This document shows positions 1-10,600 of a stretch of DNA of 64,000 nucleotides, piece by piece. Source of the DNA: Basidiobolus meristosporus CBS 931.73 (taxonomy: Eukaryota > Basidiobolomycota > Basidiobolomycetes > Basidiobolales > Basidiobolaceae). The notes below the pieces were generated by a model. It ran no database searches. It was not told the origin of the DNA and saw only the letters and a list, made by a program, of their open reading frames with translations. The DNA lies in contig MCFE01000001.1 of NCBI GenBank assembly GCA_002104905.1, positions 248,001 through 312,000 of the forward strand, read 5' to 3'. The translations under genes and the position numbers were made by a program. Each line of letters starts with the position of its first letter. Within the stretch, counting starts at the first letter, position 1.

Positions 1-2
1 AA

Positions 3-56
3 GGATACTCTCATACAAAAGGACATGATTATACTGAGACCTTTGCACCAGTGTGG
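3..56 (+). pseudogene. Ty1/copia reverse transcriptase fragment
   Basis: Read on the plus strand, this short stretch encodes GYSHTKGHDYTETFAPV, a conserved block at the start of copia-type reverse transcriptase. The same block occurs on the minus strand near position 2000 in the larger element. It is the only coding remnant left and is followed by a stop, so it is a fragment of a second, oppositely oriented copy that is cut by the window edge. Confidence 0.75.
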
Positions 57-307
57 TAGGATAAACATACCTCCCACAGACAAGTTTATTCATATAGTCA
101 TTATGATATACTAATCCATTTTTATCTTATCAGTATTATCCATTCTTCTTTTGCCCATATTATCAGTATTATCCCCATATGATGTTTACCCTGATTAGTT
201 ATTAGCATTAGTTATCCCAGATGTTATTCAGCCTTGTGATCAGTATATGTATCTACATAAGGCAAGTACCCGTGTCAGTACCCATGACACATGACCTAGG
301 TCTGTAT
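57..307. other. AT-rich spacer between retroelement fragments
   Basis: No gene is visible. The segment is AT-rich and contains two copies of a short cagtattatcc motif near 130-175. It separates the RT fragment from the LTR starting at 308 and may be decayed retroelement sequence, but nothing identifies it. Confidence 0.4.
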
Positions 308-653
308 TGTTGTAAGAGTCTTGGAGATATTGGAAGTGATTTGGAGAAGAAGTAGATTATGTGGTTTTCACTTGATGATTTATTGAATGTAAAAGTAGTA
401 CTTATACTTTTACCTGGTCTTGGCATTACAAATACGTAGAATAGGTTAAGGAAGGTCCCAAGAACATGTGTGCAAAGTTTGGGGCTGTTTGGACTACTTG
501 AGAATTTTCATGTTCTGGGTACCTGGTATTTTGGTGAAAATATTCTAAGTAATCCAACAAGGAATTTGGTCAGTATTCTCTAGGATTTGAAGGTAATGAT
601 CCAAGTGACTAAGTTAGGTGAATATTTAGGTGGAAATACAAATTTTTACAACA
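308..653 (-). repeat. 3' LTR of copia element
   Basis: This 346-bp repeat starts TGTTGTAAGAGTC and ends TTTTTACAACA on the plus strand. It matches the repeat at 4636-4967 over its whole length with scattered differences. Because the coding strand is minus, this is the downstream (3') LTR. It lies next to the polypurine tract. Confidence 0.92.
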
Positions 654-664
654 CTCCCACTCAG

Positions 665-3600
665 CTAAATGCTCATACTGACTAGTCCTAATTTTGACCT
701 AAGATATTCAAACTTGTCTCTAGCTAATGGTTTGGTAAATATGTCTGCAATCATTTCATCTGTAGGACAGTAAACTATGCTAACTGAAGTTATTCTCTAT
801 AGCTTCACATATGAAATGATGTCTAATATCTATGTGCTTGGTTTTAGCATGAAAAGTTGGATTTCTACCTAATTGTATACATCCTTGATTATCTTGAAAT
901 AAAGTAATGGGCGTATTTCGACATAGGCCTAAATCTGTAAAAAGCTTTCTTAACCACATTGCTTCTTTTGTAGCTTCACAGGCTGCCATGTACTCTGCCT
1001 CTGTGGTGGAAAGTGCTACAGTTGGTTGCTTTCTTGAATTCCATGAAATTGCTGCTTTACAGTGAAGAAAGGTGTATCCTGTGGTGGATCTTCTGTCTTC
1101 TAAATTTTGTCCCCAATCAGCATCAGAGTATCCCACAAGATCCTGTTCTGAGTCCTTATAAGTGTATCTTAAGCAGATATCAGCAGTTCCTTTTAGGTAT
1201 CTAAAAATCCGCTTAACTGCTGCAATATGATCAGATTCATAGTTCTGATTATGTTGGCTGACAACTGCCACTGAATATGAGCTATCTGGATGTGTTCCAA
1301 GCATGATATACATCAGACTGCCAACCATAGATTGATGAGGAAAGTCAGGGCTTTCAGATGGCACCAAGCTCTGTTGATTTGGTTGAGTTTTGACCAAGTT
1401 AAGGTTTGTCTCCATTGGGGTAGCTGCCGGTTTACAGTCTTCCATTTTGTACTTCTTTAGTATATCTTGAATATACTTGGATTGACTTAGGGTGATAGTC
1501 TGGGTACTTCTGTCTATGGAGAACTTAATCCCTAAGTAGTAACCAAGTTCTCCTAGATTGGACATCTTGAACTCCTTAGATAGGCTGGATTTAGTTTCTT
1601 CCAATGTTTCTAGGTTATTGGCGGCTATAATAAGATCATCTACATATAGAGCTAATAGAACTGGATTTGCTCCATCTGGCTTATAGTATATACTATAGTC
1701 AGCATTACTCCTTTTGAAACTCAAAGATTCCAAATAAGAATCTATCTTGCAATTCCAGGCTCTTGGTGATTGTTTGAGACCATATAGTGACTTTTTAAGC
1801 TTGCAGACCAAGTGGGGGTTATCTTGGTCAACAAACCCATCAGGCTGGTCCATATACACATCCTCATCAAGTTCTCCATTCAAAAATGCAGTTTTTACAA
1901 CCATTTGATGAATAAAAAACTTATACTTGGCTGCAATAGCCAATATTAATCTGATGGAATTAAACTTGGCTACCAGTGCAAAGGTCTCAGTATAGTCAAG
2001 TCCTTTTGTTTGAGAGTATCCTTTGGCTACAAGTCTTGCTTTGTATCTTTCAGTTGTACCATCAGCCTTGTATTTTGTCTTAAAGACCCATCTGCATCCA
2101 ATTGATTTTTGGTTGATTGGTAATTTGACTAAGTCCCAAGTTTGATTTTCCATCAGGGCCTGATATTCCTCAGTCATTGCAGATCTCCAAAACTTTGTCT
2201 GAGGGCTATTTAGGGCCTCTTTTACAGTCTGGGGTTCATCAACATGGACTGAATAGGCATAGGCTAAGTTTGTACCCTTGTTGATATAGTAATTTGAGCT
2301 ATTTCTTGTCCAATGGGATATCTGGGCATTTGATACTGGAATAATCACTTCTGGGATATTCCTGGGCACTGATTCTGGCTGAAACACGGTTGTAGAGTCC
2401 TCTGGAGTGAAAAAATTTTCATTGTTTTGCTCCGATTCAATCCTGACAATTGATGGACTTGAGATCAAATTTTTGTCATCATCTGATGCCATTTTTTGTG
2501 AAAATTTTGAATTTTCATCAAACAACACATCCATGGACTTGATCAGCTTCTTTGCTTTGGTATTGTAGAGTCTGTTTGCCTTACTCTCATTGCAGTATCC
2601 CAAAAATATGCATTTTACACTTTTTGGCTCAAATTTTGACTGATTTCTGGCAGTTTTTTGGCATATGCTGTACACCCAAATATTCTTAGATGTTCTGCAT
2701 TTGGTCTGCATCCATACCATGCTTCAAATGGAGTAGAATTACCAAGTATTCTGTTATAACTCCTATTTTTAAGGTATACAGCAGTGGCAACTGATTCCAC
2801 CCAAAAATTGTAGGATAATTTTTGATCATGGATCATAGATCTTTCCATATCAATTATTGATCTGTTAGCACATTCTACTACTTCATTTTGCTGTGGGGAG
2901 TATGGTACAGTAGTCTCTTGCTTTATCCCATGAATTCTGCAGAAATGGATGAAGAGTTTTGAGGTATATTCTCCACCATTGTCAGAGCATATTTTCTTGA
3001 TTTTTTCACCAGTTTCTCTCTCCACCATGGCTTTAAACTCCCTGAGCTTAGACAGAGCTTCTTCCTTTCTCTCCATGAAGTAGACTCATGTGCATCTTGT
3101 ATAATCATCAATAAAAGTGATTAAATACTTTATTGCACCTAAGGATAAAATTTGCATAAGTCCATACAGATCTGAGTGAATTAGATCTAATTTTTTCTTA
3201 GTTTTGATTAACCCAGAGCTCTTGAATGGTTGTCTGGCTTGTTTCCCATATATGCAGGCTTCACAGTGCTCTAAATTAGCTGGGGGATCAATTTTCACCC
3301 CAGAAATTAGCTGATCTTTGATCATTTTGCGCAAATAATCAAAATTGATATGCCCAAATCTCCTGTGCCAAACCATTGGTGTTTCTTCATTTAAGTTACT
3401 TATAGTGGCTTTCAAATATGATGGAATATAAGTCAACTTGTATAGGTTCTGATCTCTGATACCCAAAGCAATAAGGGCACCATTTTGATCAGTGATCTTG
3501 CATCCTTGTCAAAGCTGAAACTGAGTCCTTCTGCAGTGGCCTTGCTTACAGATAGTAGGTTCTTGGCTATTTCTAGTACATAGAGTACTTCTTTAAAGGT

Positions 3601-4631
3601 CAGTGTATGGCTTCCTTCACTGCTTCTTAGGTTTACTTGGAAAGTTCCTTCTCCCACTGCATCAAGTGTTCTATTGTTGCCCATGAAGTGTTCTTAATTG
3701 GAATTTCTTGATATTGGGTAAAAAGTTCTTTTTGGTGTGTAAAGTGTTGAGATGCTCCAGAGTCAATATACTATGTCTGAGAATCCTTGTTTGTGGTAAT
3801 ATCTAGTGCAGATATGAATAGTCTATCTTCAGCTGTTGCAGCATTTCCATAATCAGGCTTCTTTTGCTGATTTTCTTTCTTTTTGAGACACCAATCTGAT
3901 GTGTGTCCTTTCCTTTTGCAGTAGTCACAAAACAGGTTGCTGTTGCCTTTGTAGGGTCTTGGGTACCTCCTTTGATGGTTATCATTGCTTATTAAAGCAT
4001 TTTCTTCTTCCTTCTTATTGGCACTTGATTTTCTTAATTCTTCATCCAGGAGCCTTCCATATACGTAATTTTAGGTCAAATCTTCAGTTCTGGACTCTAG
4101 GGCTGATACAAGGCCCTGAAACTCATCTGTCAGGCTATCCAGGATGGTAACTATCACATCCTCATCAGTAGTTGGTACGCCCACAGATTCCATCTCATCT
4201 ACCAGCAGGGTAATTCTGATAATTAGATTTTTTATTTCTTCCCCTGGCAGCATCTTTGTAGTAAAGAATTTTTGTCTCAGATACATTTTCTTAGCAGCTG
4301 AACATGACTGGTAGGTGTCTTCTAATGCCTTCCAGGCATTCTTTGCCATTTTTGCTCTTGAGCATTGAATTAGCAATTTGTCTTTAACATTAAGGCAAAT
4401 GCAGTCAAAGGCACTTTGTTCTTTCTTCTGGTACTTTAAGGCTTCCTCTCCCACATTTTTAGGAGGCCATTCTTCTCCCATGACAATATCCCAAAGGCCT
4501 CTTTCATGTAGCAGCATCTTCATCTTCACCTTCCACACTTGGTAGTTAGATCCATCCAACTTTTCAACAGAGGGAAAAATTCCAGTAATAGCACTAGTGG
4601 ACATTGCAGAGAGTGACAGCTTGGGGCTCAT
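665..4631 (-). pseudogene. copia gag-pol, disrupted
   Basis: In minus-strand order: a Gag segment (4631-4071) whose frame is closed by TAA; a zinc knuckle C-x2-C-x4-H-x4-C around 3920-3880; a TAG just before the protease motif DSGAS near 3770; an H-x-C-C pre-integrase region and the integrase core (about 3466-2615), interrupted by a stop and frame changes near 3680, 3480, 3086 and 2650-2720; then a long open reverse transcriptase/RNase H frame (2720-780) with YVDD and the RNase H motifs DADWG and STTEAEY. The last part of Pol (ADIFTKPLAR) is in another frame and ends at 665, against the polypurine tract. The first RT catalytic aspartate is replaced by valine (MVVKTAF where copia elements have MDVKTAF). 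Frames and motifs are seen directly; the family assignment is firm. Confidence 0.92.
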
Positions 4632-4635
4632 AACC
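4617..4635 (-). promoter_or_regulatory. primer-binding site for initiator tRNA-Met half-molecule
   Basis: Immediately after the 5' LTR the minus strand reads GGTTATGAGCCCC. This is complementary to GGGGCTCATAACC, the anticodon arm of a fungal initiator tRNA-Met. Copia of Drosophila primes in the same way, from a tRNA-iMet fragment cleaved near the anticodon. The ATG inside this site (4631-4629) is the first in-frame ATG of the Gag frame. Confidence 0.75.
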
Positions 4636-4967
4636 TGTTGTAAGAGTCTTTGAGATATTGGAAGTGATTGGAGGACAAGTAGACTATGTGGTTTTCACTT
4701 AATGATTTATTGAATGTAAAAGTAGTATTTATACTTTTACCTGGTCTTGGCATAGCAAACACATAGAATAGGTTAAGGAAGGTCCCAAGCGCATGTGTGC
4801 AAAGTTTGGGGCTGTTTGGACAACTTTGAGAATTTTCATGTTCTGGGTAAATATTCCAAGTAAATCCCAACAAGGAATTTTGGTCAGTATTCTCTAGGAT
4901 TTGAAGGTGATGATCCAAGTGACTAAGTTAGGTGAATATTTAGGTGGAAATACAAATTTTTACAACA
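4636..4967 (-). repeat. 5' LTR of copia element
   Basis: This 332-bp repeat matches 308-653 with TGTTG...CAACA ends. It is upstream of the Gag frame on the minus strand and so is the 5' LTR, which should carry the element's promoter. Confidence 0.92.
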
Positions 4968-5249
4968 AATAAATCATTAAGTGAAAAACACATAATCTAC
5001 TTGTCCTCCCAATCACTTCCAATATCTCCAAGACTCTTACAACAGAATCTTCAGTTCTGGACTCTAGGGCTGATACAAGGCCCTGAAACTTGTCTGTCAG
5101 TTTGTAGCCAATGATCTAAGTGACTAAGTTAGGTGAATATATAGGTGGAATTCCAAATTTTTACAACAAGAATACCATTGCTAGAGACAAATTTCAGTAT
5201 CTCAGATCACAATTAGACTAGTTGATATAGGAATTTAGTTGAGTGGGAG
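4968..5249. repeat. nested fragments: inverted LTR head, gag piece, LTR tail, pol end
   Basis: Four retroelement fragments lie end to end. Positions 4968-5044 are the inverted complement of the plus-strand start of the LTR at 4636. Positions 5045-5100 repeat a gag segment found at 4077-4133. Positions 5107-5167 match the ...TTTACAACA end of the LTR. Positions 5171-5249 match the Pol C-terminus and the GAGTGGGAG purine tract, now on the plus strand. The order is not that of an intact element, so it reflects rearrangement or nested insertion. Confidence 0.8.
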
Positions 5250-5585
5250 TGTTGTAACTCTTGCAATTATACCTACATATTTATCTAACTTAGCCACTTT
5301 GATTATAGCTTACAAATCTTAGAGAATTCTGACTAAACTCCTTATTGGAATATTTTTACCAAAATATCAGGTACTCAAAACATGAAACTTCTCAAAGTTG
5401 CCTAAACAGCCCCACACTTTGTACACACATTCCTGGGACCTTTCTAAGCCCACTTTCATGTCTGTTATGCCACAAATATGTAAAAGTATAAATATTACTT
5501 CTGCATTCAATAAATCAATAAGTGAAAACCACATAATCTACATGTTCTCCCAGTGATTTCCAATATCATCAGAACACTAACAACA
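5250..5585 (+). repeat. diverged copia LTR, plus orientation
   Basis: The segment runs TGTTGTAACTC...CTAACAACA and aligns along its length to the sense orientation of the LTRs at 308 and 4636, with about one change per five to eight bases. A polypurine tract directly precedes it, so it is the 3' LTR of a plus-strand copy whose interior has been lost. Confidence 0.8.
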
Positions 5586-6001
5586 TGCTCTGCCAAAACT
5601 GTGTGAAAGTACAAATATTACTTTTTCACTCAATAAGTCAATAAATCAGGACTATGCAATTTACCTGTTCTCCCAACCACCTTCAATATCTCCAAAACTC
5701 CTACAATATGGTGTACACATGTTGTTTTATGTAGTTCAAATAAAGTATTTATACCTTTTAAAGGACTTGTAGAGCTAATGATAAGAATACTGTAAGGAAG
5801 CTCCCAGGAAGCTGTGAGCAGATTTTGGGGGATTTTGGACAAGTTTGAAAATATTGAAAACTTTCAGGCCTTCACTAATTCTAAGAATTAGCCACTATCT
5901 CACCAACTGAACTGTAAGTAAATAGCTTATAACTTAGCAATAAGCCAAGTAGAATCTTACATTATATGAATGGTTTAGGTGCAAACTGAACATTTACAAC
6001 A
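5586..6001. repeat. older LTR fragments
   Basis: Positions 5606-5707 resemble an inverted LTR head, including the CTCCAA..CTCCTACAA end. Positions 5710-6001 resemble a strongly diverged LTR on the other strand ending CATTTACAACA. Similarity is visible but patchy; these are probably older insertions of the same family. Confidence 0.55.
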
Positions 6002-6481
6002 ATAAGATGATATTGAGAATTCTAACAATGAGTATAGATATTTATTAAATTATGCATTATGTAATTATGGATAATTTAGGTGCTATACAGGCCAATGGTA
6101 ACATTCACAACACCATAACCCATGATTCAAAGATAGAGATTTGCTACAATGCAGGTCAAATGCCAAATGAGCAGGAGGTAAGTGGTATAAATGTTGTACC
6201 AATGATCCATTGCGATTTTGGATTGCAGAATGCAAGGTAGGAATAGCAGCAAAAGGTACAGAACCAATGATAAATTCACATCATATATTTATAGTTAGTA
6301 AATACACAGAAGAAGGCCAGCATCATGAGCTTCGATGAGGAAGAAATAGTTTATTATACCAGTAACCATCAATTCTAGTATACACGGTCCATCAAGGATG
6401 AGGTTGGCGGTAGATGGGGATACTTGTGGAAAGGAGCCTCGGATTAGGGAAGTATCATTAGGTTGCGGCGGAGAAGGGACT
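6002..6481. other. intergenic, no gene recognised
   Basis: AT-rich to about 6290, then closer to the composition of the neighbouring genes. The part from 6300 is probably the 3' untranslated region of the SERP1-like gene. The open frames here are short and show no family motif. Confidence 0.4.
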
Positions 6482-6716
6482 TTAGAATAGGTGCTCGAAG
6501 AAAGAGAATAGGGCTGAGCCAAGGACTACGAATAGTAAGAAGCCGACAGCGTAGGGACTAAGTCCGCTCTTTTCGTCTTCCTCCTCCTCTCTCTGGCCAC
6601 GTTTGGTGACGCGCTTGGCGTATTGCTGGTTCTTTTGACGCATGGTGGGAGTGGTTGCCTGAAACAAGGGATTAATTCCTGAGGCTGAGAAACAGAGTTG
6701 CAAAGAACATTACCAT
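6482..6716 (-). CDS. SERP1/RAMP4-like ribosome-associated ER membrane protein
   Basis: This is a 59-residue tail-anchored protein of the SERP1/RAMP4/Ysy6 family. These bind the Sec61 translocon and ribosome and stabilise new membrane proteins under ER stress. Seen in the sequence: an N-terminal stretch starting MATTPTMRQKNQQYAKRV, a charged run (REEEEDEKSG), and one hydrophobic segment (YAVGFLLFVVLGSALFSFF) with a very short lumenal tail. Length fits the family. The first coding exon is only the ATG (6716-6714). A 55-nt intron (6713-6659, GTAATG...TTTCAG) follows, and exon 2 runs from 6658. Without this intron the first in-frame ATG would be Met7 at 6643, losing the usual N-terminus. The family assignment rests on size, topology and the motif before the membrane segment. 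Confidence 0.82.
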
Positions 6717-7671
6717 TGTAAAGTGTATCTACGCGTAGAGGATCTTTAGAGCAGACACACCAAGGCTTCTTGCTTATATACGAGTCGGAAATATCTAGGG
6801 AAACCAACCCGAAACATCGATTGAAGTCGCAAATCAAATGAGGCCAAGTCGATGTGTTGATCTCTGGTCGATTGGCCATGAAGTCTATTTCATCCAATTG
6901 AATTGAAGCCAATTCAGTATACTTCCATAGAGAAAGTCACGGGATACAAGCAAGGCCTATCGGAAATAAACAAGGAGTAAATAAAGATACCCACGGAGTT
7001 AAGCAAATCCCAAACACGAATAAAAAGTTGGTTAATGTGTCAACCAACCTTGCAAGCCATGGCTACACAAGATGTTGACTGAACGAGGTTGCGCCCAACG
7101 AAAGAGAAAAATTTTCGTCGCTTAAATCAAGTCACAGAATTGACCAATCGCCTCTCATTTGGGACTTAATTGCACCCTTTCTTGCCCAATATTGGGGCGG
7201 GGATCGGTTTGATTCGCTACTTGTGATACCCCAGACTCATAAGGAAGTCATGAATTCGATTGCTTTGAAAACCATAGCATTGTATCGGCATTGCGACTTT
7301 GCCGAGAATTCAGCCATGATCATGCCAGAGGAACTGGCGAGTGGATCTTAATGATGGGAATTCGGAGTCGCTTTTTTTTGCATCTGAAAATTTTTTCTTA
7401 AATTGGTGGTTGAATGAATCTTTCTGAAGTTGGTGGTGTTTCCTAAGATTTTCGTATTTGGTGCGGTGCATATAAACATTTTGACTTTTAGGTTTAGTTT
7501 TCGGCCACCTCTCTCCAACTGCGTTTATACTGGTGTTCTGCCTGAAGCAACAATTCTCCTCTGTCTTTACCTTGTTTGAACCAGCTATTGCTGGCGTATT
7601 TCCGCTTTCTTCATATCTCCCAATTACAATAGCACCACACCACATATATATACTGCATTCTACCTTGAAGC
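6717..7671. other. intergenic region upstream of the SERP1-like and RNA polymerase genes
   Basis: This 955-bp interval lies between two divergent genes. It contains a TATATATA stretch at 7645-7652, only about 20 bp before the RNA polymerase ATG and so probably too close to act as its TATA box. A 111-codon minus-strand frame (7645-7310) shows no recognisable motif. I see no other gene. Confidence 0.4.
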
Positions 7672-10600
7672 ATGTTTTCTTTTTCGCATAAAGCTTTTGT
7701 TTCTCAACGCAAGCGGCTACTCGGAAGTGTGCTCACAACACGCACCTCCGCAGGCGTCCAGACGAAAAGCACAAGCTTCCTTGAGGCCACCCTCCGTAAG
7801 CCTGTTCAAAGTCGTTACCTGAACAGCTCAGTAACCAAAAACAACCTGGCTTCAGCAGACTTGGCTGCCGCTCCCGGTCTCAGTGCAGTTGAGACTTTAC
7901 CGGAGGCCATGAATCCTCTGATGGAGAGTTTGACCACTGCCGGAAGCAAGGATTTGCTCATATTGCCACGTCCACGCTCGCAGGACTTCAATGACGGCAA
8001 ATTTAACATCAAAGAGCGTTTGGTGGTTATGCACGCCTGTCTGAAGACCGGTGACGTTGACCGTGCTCGGCGTATGCTCACAAGCTTATACAAATCCAAC
8101 CCCCAAAAGATGAACGAATTGGCGGATATTCACGTTCACAATTCGTTGTTGAGAGGCTACATTGAGAAGAGCCCCAGACCACACGTTGTGCAGGCCATGA
8201 ATTGGTTCGATACTATCAAAAAGTACGGACTTTCTCCGGATTGCACCACGTACGCTATCTTGATCAAAGGGTTCTTGAGAATCAACAGCGTCAACGCAGC
8301 CAAGGTAATTGCTCAAGAAATGCTGAAAGCTGGATACACGATGGAGCAGCTCTACGGTAACCCGCACCTTGATGATGCTGATCTTAAGAAGTTGATTGGA
8401 ATTGCCGAGGAGCTGGCCCCCGTCAGCGTAGCAAAGGGAAAGCCACAAGCTCCCGCTGCCCCGGAAGCTACCCCCGAAGCCTTTGCAGATATCAAATCCA
8501 GCAACCCGCTCGGTGTTCGTATGTTGAGAAAGTCTCTTGAAACGGCCAGCGCAAATTACATGGATCTATATGAAAGGCAGTTGAAGTTGGAGCAACAAGC
8601 GATCGAGGCCGAGGTTGCTCGTCTAGCCGAGCTCGATAAGGGCCGCGGCGAGGGCGCTGTCAATTTCAGATCTTCACACCTCAAAAGAATGATTCGTGAC
8701 TGGCATGGTGAGCTTGTGAAACGAATTCAAGATGAAGCTGCTCGTGTCGCCGATGACAGCAAAGATATTACCACTAGCTACGGAGCACTATTGCGATCAG
8801 TCGCACCAGAGAAATTGGCCATCATCACCATCAATGAGATGCTTCGATCCAATGCCAATGGTGATGTCTCTGATGGCACGAAGAGTACCCAGCTGTTGTT
8901 GTCGATCGGAAAAGCAGTTGAGCTAGAGTACCACTCTGATATCTTAAAGAAGAGATCCAACAGCCACTTGCTTGATCGCCGTGTACAGGTCCAGTCGTTA
9001 TATTCCTCGGGCAAGCTGTTCAACATGACTGTGCGCCGTGCGGAGGCCAAGAAAGAAAGGGAAGCTATAGAATCTGAATGGGTCCCAAGATGGACAAAGG
9101 AGATGCACATGAGTATTGGTTCCATCTTGGCTTCTTCCTTGATTGAATCAGCCAAAGTTCATACCAAACGTGTCAACGACGCCACCGGAGACGTCGAGGT
9201 CTTCAAGGAAGATGCTTTCTACGTCACACATCAATATCAGCGCGGTCGACAAATCGGGGTGGTTAAGCTCCATCCCAAGCTCATTGATATTCTTAGTGAA
9301 GGGCCCCTTCAAGAGGGGGTTCACCCTCGTCTGCTGCCTATGTTGGTGACTCCCAAGCCTTGGCTTACATATAATAGTGGTGGCTATCTCACTAGCAGAT
9401 CCCTGTGCATGAGAATCAAGGGAAGCCCCGAGCAACTTGCCTACTTGCAGGAGGCTTCCAATAAGGATTGTTTGGCCGTGGCCTTGGCTGGACTAGATGT
9501 GCTTGGTGCCACCAAATGGCAAGTGAATCGCAAGGTCTTCGACGTCGTGCTGAAGGTCTGGAACTCCGGAGAGGAGCTTGGTGACATCCCGCCCGCAGAG
9601 ATTCACCGAGAGGTCCCACCAAAGCCTGAAGATTACGACGAGAACCCACAGGCCCGTTGGCAATGGATGAAGGAGTACCGCGAGGTCCAAAGTCTCAAAC
9701 GAAACAATCACTCACTTCGCTGTGATGCGAACTACAAGGTTGAAATTGCCAAGGCATTCCTGGGACAATCCATGTATTTCCCACACAACTTTGATTTCCG
9801 TGGCCGAGCATATCCCATTCCACCACATTTCAATCATTTGGGTAGCGATCTTTGTAGAGGAATGCTCCTCTTCGACGATGCAAAGCCTCTTGGCAAGTCT
9901 GGGCTGAAATGGCTCAAGATTCACCTGGCCTCACTGGCTGGTTACGACAAGCACTCGTTCGAGGATCGAGTGAGTTACATCGAAAGCAACCTCAATAAGG
10001 TGTTTGACTCCGCTGACCGCCCACTTGACGGAGACCGTTGGTGGTTGCAGGCCGAAGATCCTTGGCAATGCTTGGCTGCCTGCTTTGAGTTGACCGAGGC
10101 TTTACGTAGCCCAGAGCCCGAGGAATTCTGCTCTCGACTTCCCGTTCATCAGGACGGTACATGTAATGGTCTACAGCATTATGCCGCTCTGGGTGGTGAT
10201 AAGGAGGGAGCCCGTCAGGTGAACCTGATTCCCAGCGGAGCACCAGCTGATATTTACACTGGTGTTGCCAACAAGGTGATTGAGTTGATTGAAAAGGAGG
10301 CAGCTCTGGGCATTGATAAAGCCCAGATCTTGAAGGGCAAAATTACACGTAAGGTAGTCAAGCAAACCGTCATGACCAATGTGTATGGTGTAACCGTCAT
10401 TGGTGCACGTGCGCAGATTTCCAATCGTCTTCGAGAGATTGAGGAGTTGAAGGATGTGGACGTGTTTGGATTGTCTACTTACCTGACTCGGTTAGTCTTT
10501 GATTCCCTTGGTGAGATGTTTACTGGAGCTCGAAACCTTCAAGATTGGCTCAACGAAAGTGCTAGAAGAATTGCACGAAGCATTCCTGCTGAATTGCTGG

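Larger units (their letters stand above)
308..4967 (-). mobile_element. Ty1/copia LTR retrotransposon, degenerate, full-length outline
   Basis: Two related LTRs of 346 and 332 bp in the same orientation bracket an internal region that encodes, on the minus strand, Gag, protease, integrase, reverse transcriptase and RNase H in copia order (integrase before RT). Both LTRs have TGTTG...CAACA ends. A purine-rich tract (GAGTGGGAG on the minus strand, 654-663) abuts the 3' LTR, and a primer-binding site complementary to the anticodon arm of a fungal initiator tRNA-Met abuts the 5' LTR. The five bases flanking each end (303-307 and 4968-4972) do not match, so no target-site duplication is seen. The LTRs differ by many substitutions and indels. 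The coding region is broken in several places, so the copy should be immobile. Confidence 0.93.

Noticed and set aside
7310-7645. 111-codon minus-strand frame upstream of the RNA polymerase
   Set aside because: No recognisable motif, no promoter or splice context, and composition like intergenic DNA.
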